From JACMLD01 sp039915085 (GTDB lineage Bacteria > Bacteroidota > Bacteroidia > Chitinophagales > Chitinophagaceae), in the NCBI GenBank assembly GCA_039915085.1, contig JBDSOC010000161.1, positions 1-19,306 of the forward strand: 19,306 bases of DNA. Direction: 5' to 3'. This document shows positions 1 to 7,078 of the stretch, piece after piece. Within the stretch, counting starts at the first letter, position 1, and each line of letters opens with the position of its first letter. The notes under the pieces are model-generated. The model was not told where the DNA came from and made no database searches. It saw nothing but the letters and a program-made list of their open reading frames with translations. The position numbers were made by a program, and so were the translations under genes.

Positions 1-339
1 ATTGGCTACGACGACAATGATGAAAAAATGACAAAAGATTTTATTGAGCAGATGACCGAGATGTATACCAAAGCAGGATTTACCAATATTAAAACCAGTG
101 ATTCCAAAGCCGCACCCGGGCTGGACATTCACGAAATGGGCGGTGCGAGAATGGGCCTTGATCCTGCAACATCTTTATTAAATAAATGGAACCAGTTGCA
201 CCACTGCAAAAATGTGTTTATTACAGATGGTGCGTGTATGACTTCCACCTCAACCCAAAACCCTTCTCTTACTTATATGGCTTTAACGGCAAGGGCTGTT
301 GATCATGCCATTTCGGAATTGAAGAAAAACAATTTGTAA
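1..339 (+). CDS. GMC family oxidoreductase, C-terminal fragment (gene starts before the window)
   Basis: The reading frame is open from base 1, so only the last 112 codons are visible. The segment matches the C-terminal substrate-binding domain of GMC flavoenzymes (glucose-methanol-choline oxidoreductases, including gluconate/sorbitol dehydrogenase-like members). It has the motif HEMGGARMG, whose His is the usual catalytic base position, followed by VFITDGACM and then TQNPSLTYMALTARA, where the Asn after TQ is the second active-site position. Family members oxidise alcohol groups of sugars or polyols using FAD, whose N-terminal Rossmann domain would lie upstream of the window. A Crp/Fnr regulator begins 7 bp after the stop, suggesting co-transcription. 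The substrate cannot be told from this fragment. Confidence 0.9.
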   Translation: MGYDDNDEKMTKDFIEQMTEMYTKAGFTNIKTSDSKAAPGLDIHEMGGARMGLDPATSLLNKWNQLHHCKNVFITDGACMTSTSTQNPSLTYMALTARAVDHAISELKKNNL

Positions 340-346
340 AAACTGC

Positions 347-937
347 ATGTCAACAAAAGCTATTCTGCACAATATTGCCGGGCACATTGCTCTTGATAAA
401 GAAGAAACAGCTTACTTTATATCCCTGCTGCAACAAAAAAATATATTCAAAAAAACATTTCTCCTGAAAGAGGGCCAGGCTTGCAAAAACATTTTTTATG
501 TTAACGAAGGAACGCTGAGGGCTTACTATATTGACAAGACGGGCAGGGAGTCTACCATTATGTTTGCGATAGCAGACTGGTGGATTACTGATATGTTTTG
601 TTTTATCAATCCCCAGCCAGCCATGTTGTGCATTGAAGCTGTAGAAGACAGCAGCATTCTTCAATTACAAAAAGGCGATTGGGACAAACTTCTTGTTAAA
701 ATACCAAAATTTGAAAAATATTTCAGGATACTTATGCAGAATGCTTATATACGTGAGCAGTTAAGGGTTGTTCAAAATCTTTCCATTTCGGCAGAAGAGC
801 GCTACAATAATTTTTTAATTAAATATCCCCAGATTGTTAAGCAGGTAACACAAAAACAAATTGCCTCCTACCTTGGCATTACACCTGAATTTCTGAGCGC
901 CATACGGGCAAATAAAAACAAAAAAGGCATTTCTTAA
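347..937 (+). CDS. Crp/Fnr family transcriptional regulator
   Basis: This 196-residue protein has the usual length and layout of Bacteroidota Crp/Fnr regulators. An N-terminal cyclic-nucleotide-binding-like beta-roll spans roughly residues 20-120 (FLLKEGQACKNIFYVNEGTLR, then EAVEDSSILQL). A long dimerisation helix follows, and a C-terminal winged helix-turn-helix sits at about residues 160-195 (QKQIASYLGITPEFLSAIRAN, the recognition helix ending in SAIRAN). The canonical cAMP-binding Arg/Glu signature (GE..L/RSA) is not evident, so the effector is unknown and may not be cAMP. It lies 7 bp downstream of the GMC oxidoreductase and is probably in the same transcript, so it may respond to the same substrate or redox state. 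A 14-bp palindrome covers its stop codon. Confidence 0.88.
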   Translation: MSTKAILHNIAGHIALDKEETAYFISLLQQKNIFKKTFLLKEGQACKNIFYVNEGTLRAYYIDKTGRESTIMFAIADWWITDMFCFINPQPAMLCIEAVEDSSILQLQKGDWDKLLVKIPKFEKYFRILMQNAYIREQLRVVQNLSISAEERYNNFLIKYPQIVKQVTQKQIASYLGITPEFLSAIRANKNKKGIS

Positions 938-947
938 GGTACCTTAA
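934..947 (+). terminator. 14-bp perfect palindrome over the crp stop codon, followed by T-rich DNA
   Basis: TTAAGGTACCTTAA is perfectly self-complementary and includes the TAA stop codon of the Crp/Fnr gene. As RNA it could form a 5-bp UUAAG/CUUAA stem with a GUAC loop. It is followed directly by T-rich sequence (TTTTATT, then TTTTTTT further on). It could be a weak intrinsic terminator or a protein-binding dyad upstream of the next gene (start 995). The stem is short and AU-rich, so confidence is low. Confidence 0.35.
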
Positions 948-994
948 TTTTATTCTGCTTTTAATTATCTTTTTTTACAAAAAGAAATAAACAT

Positions 995-1348
995 ATGATG
1001 ATACTTATTGCAGGTCCCTACCGCAGCGGGACAAATGATGTTGCAGCTTCAATGCAGGCAAACCTGGAAAGATTAGAAGCGGTGTCTTTACCACTATTCC
1101 GCCTGGGGCATATTCCCATGATTGGTGAATGGGTGGCACTTCCATTACTTAAGCTCGCGGATTCAACAAAACCAGGGGATAAAGCCTGGGAAGAAATCTT
1201 ATACCCGGTGGCGCATCGTTTAATTTTAAAATGTGATGCCGTATTACGGCTGGAAGGTGCATCAAAAGGTGCAGACGAGGATGTAAGAATTGCAAAAGAA
1301 CGTGGCTTACCAATATATTACCGCCTGGAAGATGTACCTGCGGCGTGA
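995..1348 (+). CDS. DUF4406 / nucleoside 2-deoxyribosyltransferase-like small protein
   Basis: This 117-residue cytosolic protein begins with a Rossmann-like strand and loop, MMILIAGPYRSGTND, and continues with N..RLEAVSLPLFRLGHIPMIGEW. It has a central VAHRLILKCDAVLRLEG segment and ends with SKGADEDVRIAKERGLPIYY. This order (GPY start, 'GH.P', 'CDAVLRL', then S.GA..E followed by A...G.P) is characteristic of the nucleoside 2-deoxyribosyltransferase-like fold grouped as DUF4406. By analogy, the acidic residues in GADED would lie at the catalytic Glu position. A nucleotide or nucleoside ligand is plausible but unproven. Tandem ATGs at 995 and 998 make the exact start uncertain by one codon. 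No partner gene is adjacent: it stands alone between a regulator and a decayed gene. Confidence 0.6.
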   Translation: MMILIAGPYRSGTNDVAASMQANLERLEAVSLPLFRLGHIPMIGEWVALPLLKLADSTKPGDKAWEEILYPVAHRLILKCDAVLRLEGASKGADEDVRIAKERGLPIYYRLEDVPAA

Positions 1349-1403
1349 TATTGAAGTAATGCTTTTATTAAAGATAAGTGCCTATGTGCTTCATTGCACG
1401 GAA

Positions 1404-1600
1404 CTATTGCTTAGGTTGTTTCCATTTTTCATAGGTAAGAATACCCAATGATGGCTGTGGTTTACCTGGCAGCATGGCTATAAATTCCAGTGAATGATTA
1501 TCGGGATCATTAAAATAAATTGAGATGGGAGGCATCCACGCAAATACCAGTTGTGCATCGGTACCATTATTAAGAAAATTATGAACAGCCAGATGTCTTT
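1404..1600 (-). pseudogene. VOC/glyoxalase-family protein, C-terminal remnant
   Basis: The 405-bp gap between 1348 and 1754 has no intact gene. On the minus strand, reading from about 1600 to the TAG at 1406-1404, the frame gives roughly 62 codons that include HLAVHNFLNNGTDA, FAWMPPISIYFNDPDNHSLEF and AMLPGKPQPSLGILTYEKWK. This is the typical C-terminal part of VOC (vicinal oxygen chelate, glyoxalase/bleomycin-resistance) proteins: the beta strand ending in DPD.HSLEFIAMLP carries a Glu at the usual metal-ligand position. Upstream in the same frame there is a stop beside a run of nine A/T bases (about 1598-1606), and no N-terminal half is recognisable in the three minus-strand frames. Family members are normally at least 120 residues, so this is a truncated or frameshifted relic. 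Confidence 0.7.
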
Positions 1601-1753
1601 TTTTTTAAATATTGCGGGCCAAATGCCAGTTAATCATGCTTTAACATTAATATCCATAGGGCTATTTTGTCACCATAACCACGAAATTGTATAATAAGCA
1701 AATGTTTCGCTAACTTAGGTATATGATATTATTAACCAATTAACTTAATCAAC

Positions 1754-2053
1754 ATGAAAAAGTTTCTATTGTCAGGGGTATTGTTTTTCTCTTGCATTGT
1801 GTATGCAGCTGATAAAGGCACCTGGACGGGGTATATCAGTGATGCTGATTGCGGTACGAAAGGTAATAGTGCAGAACATGCGGAATGCGCCAAAAAATGT
1901 GTCAAAAATGGTGCGGCCCCGGTCTTTGTAGTAGGTGATAAAGTCTATACAATTGACAATCCCAAAAAGGTGGCGAAGTTTATAGGTGATAAAGTAACCA
2001 TTACAGGCACTATTACAGGTGAAGCTATAGCTATTGACAAAGTGAGTAAATAA
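1754..2053 (+). CDS. Small secreted protein with a Cys/His cluster, unknown function (DUF5818-like)
   Basis: This is a 99-residue protein with a clear signal peptide: Lys2-Lys3, a hydrophobic stretch to about residue 17, and probable cleavage near VYA/A18-19. The mature part is only about 80 residues. It starts WTGYISDADCG and carries Cys33, His42, Cys45 and Cys49 (C-x8-H-x2-C-x3-C). A beta-rich tail follows (VFVVGDKVYTIDNP, then IGDKVTITGTITGEAIAIDKV) that resembles an OB-like small barrel. The pattern recalls small exported proteins annotated as DUF5818 in Acidobacteria and Bacteroidota, but I recall this from memory and could not check it. The Cys/His set could bind a metal or form disulfides. 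The gene is transcribed alone and ends 8 bp before a very long hairpin. Confidence 0.72.
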   Translation: MKKFLLSGVLFFSCIVYAADKGTWTGYISDADCGTKGNSAEHAECAKKCVKNGAAPVFVVGDKVYTIDNPKKVAKFIGDKVTITGTITGEAIAIDKVSK

Positions 2054-2061
2054 ATTCAAAT

Positions 2062-2114
2062 AGTAATTTTATATGATGGTAGCACAACCTGTGTTACCGT
2101 CATATAGAATTACT
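2062..2114 (+). terminator. Very long hairpin (25-bp stem, 3-nt loop) after the small secreted protein gene
   Basis: Bases 2062-2086 pair without bulge or mismatch with 2090-2114, closing on the 3-nt loop ACC. Three of the 25 pairs are G-U wobbles in the plus-strand RNA (2069/2107, 2077/2099, 2082/2094). On the minus strand these would be A-C mismatches, so the structure is complete only in the plus-strand transcript. It begins 8 bp after the TAA at 2051-2053. No T-tract follows (the next bases are TACAAGTGACG), so it is not a textbook intrinsic terminator. It may act as an mRNA 3'-end stabiliser, a Rho-assisted terminator or an RNA element. Confidence 0.6.
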
Positions 2115-2320
2115 TACAAGTGACGCTGCCGCCCGGGCAAATGCCAGTACTACCATCTCATGGTGAAATAAGATTATCGCTGATAAATTCTTTCCTCTCT
2201 TATCTGCATGCATGATTCCTGCATTAAATTTATAAAAGAACTATTTTAGCGGGACTTACAGATTCCGCTCATTCAAACCCGGGGCATTGCGGATAAGGTG
2301 TAAGGGCTAACTTTATATCA

Positions 2321-3652
2321 ATGCCAGACACCACTGAAAAAATTCCAGCGCTTACTGCAAAAACTATTACAAATGATACTACCTGGCGGCTGAAAGCAAT
2401 ATTCGGGGGCTCGGCGGGTAACCTGGTAGAATGGTACGACTGGTATGCCTACTCCGCCTTTGCATTGTATTTCGCCGGCAATTTTTTTCCTGGCAGCAAT
2501 ACAACCGCGCAACTCATAAACACCGCAGGCATTTTTGCTGTTGGTTTTTTAATGCGCCCGATTGGTGGCTATGTCTTTGGTAAACTTGCAGATAAAAAAG
2601 GACGCAAAACATCTATGACATTATCTGTGTTGCTGATGTCTTTTGGATCCCTGCTTATTGCTTTGCTTCCGGGCTATCATACGATTGGTATTTTTGCTCC
2701 CGCATTGCTCTTGGTAGCACGCTTGTTACAGGGATTAAGTGTTGGTGGCGAATATGGCACATCTGCCACCTATTTAAGCGAAGTGGCTACGCCTATGCAA
2801 CGCGGATTTTATTCCAGTTTTCAGTATGTAACATTAATAGGCGGACAGTTAATTGCACTGGGACTGCAACTGCTGCTTCAGCATGTATTTCTTACCGATG
2901 AACAATTACATCAATGGGGATGGCGCATACCCTTTGTAATCGGGGCCATCCTCTCACTGGTAGCCCTTTATTTAAGAATTCATTTACGTGAAAGCGATGC
3001 ATTCGAAAAAAAGCATGAAACAACCCAAGATAAAGGCACGCTGAAAGAATTATTAAAACATCCCAAAGCAATTGCCATAGTCATTGGACTAACATTAGGC
3101 GGTACGCTGGCATTTTATACATACACTACCTATATGCAAAAGTTTTTGGTAAATACAGTGGGCCTGAGTAAAAATCAATCCACACTGCTTGCATTTTGCT
3201 CACTGTTTATTTTTGCGCTAATACAACCCTTATTTGGGATGCTGAGTGACAGAATTGGCCGCCGCCCTTTGTTGCTGGGCTTTGGAATATTGGGAACACT
3301 GTTTACCATTCCATTGCTGACAACATTAAGCCATACACACAATATGTGGGCAGCATTTTTTTTATTAATGGCCGCACTGATCATTGTCAGCGGCTACACA
3401 TCCATTAATGCAGTAGTAAAAGCAGAAATATTTCCTGTAGAAGTAAGGGCGCTGGGAGTCGGGCTTCCCTACTCTTTAACCGTTGCCATTTTTGGGGGTA
3501 CAGCAGAATACATAGCGTTATGGACAAAAAATATTGGTCACGAAAGCCTTTTCTATTGGTATGTAACCGCCTGTATTTTTATTTCTCTCCTGGTATATTT
3601 CTTCATGAAGGATACAAAGAAAACATCCCTGCTTGATGTTGCTATACCTTAA
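2321..3652 (+). CDS. kgtP: MFS transporter, metabolite:H+ symporter family, alpha-ketoglutarate permease-like
   Basis: This is a 443-residue inner-membrane protein with about 12 predicted helices. It carries both copies of the MFS loop signature: GKLADKKGRKTS after helix 2 and GMLSDRIGRRP between helices 8 and 9. Its start GGSAGNLVEWYDWYAYS is typical of the MHS (KgtP/ProP/ShiA) branch. Blocks such as RLLQGLSVGGEYGTSATY, SFQYVTLIGGQL and AEIFPVEVRALGVGLPY match E. coli KgtP, as I remember it, very closely over the full length, and far more closely than ProP. The likely job is proton-coupled uptake of 2-oxoglutarate or a similar dicarboxylate. The substrate is inferred from that resemblance. 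The gene stands alone, with 267 bp upstream and 286 bp downstream free of genes. Confidence 0.88.
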   Translation: MPDTTEKIPALTAKTITNDTTWRLKAIFGGSAGNLVEWYDWYAYSAFALYFAGNFFPGSNTTAQLINTAGIFAVGFLMRPIGGYVFGKLADKKGRKTSMTLSVLLMSFGSLLIALLPGYHTIGIFAPALLLVARLLQGLSVGGEYGTSATYLSEVATPMQRGFYSSFQYVTLIGGQLIALGLQLLLQHVFLTDEQLHQWGWRIPFVIGAILSLVALYLRIHLRESDAFEKKHETTQDKGTLKELLKHPKAIAIVIGLTLGGTLAFYTYTTYMQKFLVNTVGLSKNQSTLLAFCSLFIFALIQPLFGMLSDRIGRRPLLLGFGILGTLFTIPLLTTLSHTHNMWAAFFLLMAALIIVSGYTSINAVVKAEIFPVEVRALGVGLPYSLTVAIFGGTAEYIALWTKNIGHESLFYWYVTACIFISLLVYFFMKDTKKTSLLDVAIP

Positions 3653-3938
3653 CTGGCATTTACTTTACGAAGAAAATAATTCCGTTTAGCGGGCAGCCAA
3701 TAAATCATAACCCGGCAATATATTTCAGGTTATAAAAGATTATACAGCTGTTTGCAGGAGCACCCTCTTGCTTCAATGACCTTTTTAAACAATCCAATCA
3801 CATGCATGCTATTACCAATAACTTATCTGCCACCTTTTGCGGCTTTCATATACAGTTGCAGGCAGTTGGTTGAATAGTGAAAATACCGGTGCAGCGTTAA
3901 AATAACTTCATTGCTCCACGTTAAACAAACATACTGCA

Positions 3939-6900
3939 ATGAGAAAACTTATTTTAATGGCATTGTTATTATCAGCGTGCGCCAGCACGCTTTTAGCACA
4001 GCAAAAAACAATTTCCGGTAAAGTCACAGATGCAAAAGGGGAAACATTGCCCAATGTTTCCGTTCTCATCAAAGGAAGCCGGCAGGGAACCGCTACAAAA
4101 CAGGATGGAACATATTCGCTCATTGTTCCTGCAAATGCAAAAATGATTGTATTTAGTTCTGCCGGTTATACTGATGAGGAAATCAGTATTGGAATAAAAA
4201 CAATTATCAATATTTCATTAACTACTACTGAAAAAAGTCTACAGGAAGTGGTAGTGGTGGGTTATGGTACACAAAAGAAAAAAGCGGTCACATCATCTAT
4301 TACAAAAATTTCCGGTGAATCAATTGCCAATGCACCCGTTACCAGCTTTGACCAGGCGTTGGCTGGAAGAGCGTCCGGTGTTCAGGTAACTTTGGGCACG
4401 GGAATAGTAAACGCAGCTCCGCGAGTGCGCATACGCGGAATAAATTCTCTCACGGGTGGGAGGGATCCACTATTTGTAGTTGATGGGGTACCTATGGTGA
4501 CCGGTGGTTTGTCCGGCGTTGCCAACACCAACCCGCTGAGTGATATTAACCCCAACGATATAGAATCGATAGAAGTGCTGAAAGATGGCGCCGCAACTGC
4601 CATCTTCGGTTCACGCGCTTCCAATGGTGTAGTAATGATTACTACCAAAAAAGGCCGTGCCGGTAAGTTCTCTGTTAATTATGATTTTTATGCCGGCATG
4701 AGCCAGGCATTCCGCACACCTGCATTGCTGAATGCGCAGGAATTTGTAACCATCGCCAATGAAAAACTGACCAATGCAGGTCTTGCACCCGGCGCATTTA
4801 TGAACGCAGAAAACACCAATACAAACTGGCTAAAACAGGTATTTAAAGATAATGGCGTTGCACAAAGCCATACACTTTCACTGATGGGCGGCAATGACAA
4901 ATCAACTTATTATTTTTCTTTTAATTATTTACAACAGCAGGGAATTATTTATACCAATTATGCCAGGCGGTACAATATGCGGGCAAGCTTTGATCATAAA
5001 GTAAATAAATTCGTCAAAATTGGTAACAATATAACCATCAGCCGTACAGAAGACAATGATCAGAATAATGGTGGCAATGCGTTGTCGGGTGGTATGGCAG
5101 CTGCTTTAAGAGCGCTGCCCAATGTACGCGTGTATAATCCGGGCAACCCTACAGGGTATAACATCACTGCTGCAGGCGAAGCTTTAGGCGTTGATTCTAA
5201 CAAAAGAGTAATTGAAAATAATTATGTCAATATTAAATACGTACTGGACAAAAATAAATTCAACAGTGATAAATACAGGATTATCAGCAACGCTTTTCTT
5301 GAAATAACCCCTGCTACAGGATTAGCCATCCGTTCGCAGGTATCAATAGATTATCAAACCGGTACTGATTATAATTTTTTAGATCCCGTTCATGGTGATG
5401 GCAGAAGTGCCGGAGGAATTATTGTGGAACAAAATCTTCAGCGATCGCGATATGTATGGCAAAACTTTCTGAACTACAATAAAACTTTTGCGTCGAAACA
5501 TACACTTGGAGTTACCGCAGGAGTTGAAATTCAGCGCGATATTAACCGTGCGTATAACGGATCAGCAACAGGAATAGCTGATGTATTTTTTGCGAGCAAT
5601 AACCTTATTACCAATACATATGCTACACAATTATCTGGTGGGGCCTATGGAAAAGAAGGATTTCAATCATACTTCGGAAGGGTGACTTATGATTTTGAAA
5701 ACAAATATTTTTTTCAGTTTACACTGAGAAGAGACGGTCTTTCCAGCCTTGCCCCCAAAAACAGGTATGGCAATTTCCCCGGTGGTTCACTAGGCTGGCG
5801 TATATCGGAAGAAAAATTCTGGAAGAATGGTTCCCTTGGTAAAATAATAAATGAATGGAAATTAAGAGGATCATATGCCATTGTTGGAAATCCTTTAACG
5901 GGTTTTCCTTACCTGAGCAGTTATGGTCCTGCACCTTATGCAGCAGTAGCCGGCAATGCTATTAGCCTGGTTGGCAATCCCATGTTGAAATGGGAAACGA
6001 ATAAAAAAATAGACATCGGTACTGATATAAGTTTTTTAAATAACCGTTTCAATATAACAGTCGATCATTTCATAAATAAAAACGACGACCTGGTATTGCA
6101 GGCGCAGACACCGCCATCAGTAGGTATACCGGGCAATTTTATTTTTAAAAACATTGGTACGATGGAAAATAAAGGCTGGGAATTCAGCCTGACTGCAGAC
6201 CTGTTGCGCAAAAAAGATTTTTCATGGAACGCCAGTTTTAATATTACCACATCAAAAAATACAGTCATTTCTTTGGTAGAAGGTGTTAGTGAACAGGTAG
6301 TACCCGGGCCCAATAACGGAAACTTTAATATACTTAAGACTGGCAGGCCTGTCAATGGATTTTATGGGTATCAATACAATGGCGTAAACAGCGGTAATGG
6401 CAATGCCATGTGGTTAAAAGCAGACGGGTCTATGGTGCAGTACAATGCAGTTACCGGGGCAGCGGCTGGCTATTATCTGGTAGTAAAACCGGGCGACCCC
6501 TCAACAGGTGCTGCATCTTCTTTGGCCAGTACCGACAGGCAGGTATTAGGCAGCCCGGTGCCAACATGGTTTGGCGGATTAAGTAACAATATCAATTATA
6601 AAGGCCTTGGCCTGGAATTATTCCTGCGGTTTTCCGGCGGTAATAAAGTGTATAATCTTACAAGGCAGGAAGTACTGAACAGCATGGGCTTTGTCAACAA
6701 TGGTGTAGAATCATTGAACCGCTGGACACCCACCAATACAAGCACGGATGTACCAAAACTTTATTACGGCAGGGACAACCAAATCAATTTAGGCGGCCAG
6801 CTGAATTCAAGGTTCCTGGAAAAAGGAGATTTTCTCCGGCTCCAAAATGTAATGTTCTATTATAATTTCGATAAAAAATTAATCGAGCGGGTAACCAATG

Positions 6901-7061
6901 GTTACGTAAAATCAATCCGTTTTTTTGTGCAGGGACAGAACCTGGCGATCTGGACAAAATACAGTGGCATAGACCCGGAAAATACATCCGAACTGGGAAT
7001 CGATAATAACTCTGTTCCACAATTAAGAACATATACCATTGGACTAAACCTTGGGTTTTAA
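3939..7061 (+). CDS. SusC/RagA family TonB-linked outer membrane transporter
   Basis: This 1040-residue outer-membrane transporter imports a glycan, peptide or other ligand together with the SusD-like lipoprotein encoded 17 bp downstream. It has a signal peptide with probable cleavage after LLA20 (an L11-S-A-C14 lipobox-like tetrad is also present, but AQ cleavage is the more typical Bacteroidota pattern). A CarboxypepD_reg-like domain lies at about 23-105 (ISGKVTDAKGETLPNVSVLIKG). The family linker SLQEVVVVGYGTQKKK then leads into the plug, at about 110-235 (RIRGINSLTGGRDPLFVVDG, then IESIEVLKDGAATAIFGSRA). The rest is a 22-strand-type barrel ending in Phe. No STN domain is present, so FecR/anti-sigma surface signalling is not expected. 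Length is normal and the gene intact. The ligand cannot be told from sequence. Confidence 0.96.
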   Translation: MRKLILMALLLSACASTLLAQQKTISGKVTDAKGETLPNVSVLIKGSRQGTATKQDGTYSLIVPANAKMIVFSSAGYTDEEISIGIKTIINISLTTTEKSLQEVVVVGYGTQKKKAVTSSITKISGESIANAPVTSFDQALAGRASGVQVTLGTGIVNAAPRVRIRGINSLTGGRDPLFVVDGVPMVTGGLSGVANTNPLSDINPNDIESIEVLKDGAATAIFGSRASNGVVMITTKKGRAGKFSVNYDFYAGMSQAFRTPALLNAQEFVTIANEKLTNAGLAPGAFMNAENTNTNWLKQVFKDNGVAQSHTLSLMGGNDKSTYYFSFNYLQQQGIIYTNYARRYNMRASFDHKVNKFVKIGNNITISRTEDNDQNNGGNALSGGMAAALRALPNVRVYNPGNPTGYNITAAGEALGVDSNKRVIENNYVNIKYVLDKNKFNSDKYRIISNAFLEITPATGLAIRSQVSIDYQTGTDYNFLDPVHGDGRSAGGIIVEQNLQRSRYVWQNFLNYNKTFASKHTLGVTAGVEIQRDINRAYNGSATGIADVFFASNNLITNTYATQLSGGAYGKEGFQSYFGRVTYDFENKYFFQFTLRRDGLSSLAPKNRYGNFPGGSLGWRISEEKFWKNGSLGKIINEWKLRGSYAIVGNPLTGFPYLSSYGPAPYAAVAGNAISLVGNPMLKWETNKKIDIGTDISFLNNRFNITVDHFINKNDDLVLQAQTPPSVGIPGNFIFKNIGTMENKGWEFSLTADLLRKKDFSWNASFNITTSKNTVISLVEGVSEQVVPGPNNGNFNILKTGRPVNGFYGYQYNGVNSGNGNAMWLKADGSMVQYNAVTGAAAGYYLVVKPGDPSTGAASSLASTDRQVLGSPVPTWFGGLSNNINYKGLGLELFLRFSGGNKVYNLTRQEVLNSMGFVNNGVESLNRWTPTNTSTDVPKLYYGRDNQINLGGQLNSRFLEKGDFLRLQNVMFYYNFDKKLIERVTNGYVKSIRFFVQGQNLAIWTKYSGIDPENTSELGIDNNSVPQLRTYTIGLNLGF

Positions 7062-7078
7062 TCATCAAATAAATAAAA

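Noticed and set aside
2308..2315. TAACTTTA with TTG 18 bp upstream, as a promoter for the permease gene
   Set aside because: Transcription would start at or inside the start codon, and the box differs from TAnnTTTG at its last base.
3836..3858. TTTG and TACAGTTG as -33/-7 boxes for susC
   Set aside because: The spacer is only 11 bp and the -7 box has one mismatch; the usual spacing is about 19-21 bp. No convincing susC promoter was found in 3653-3938.
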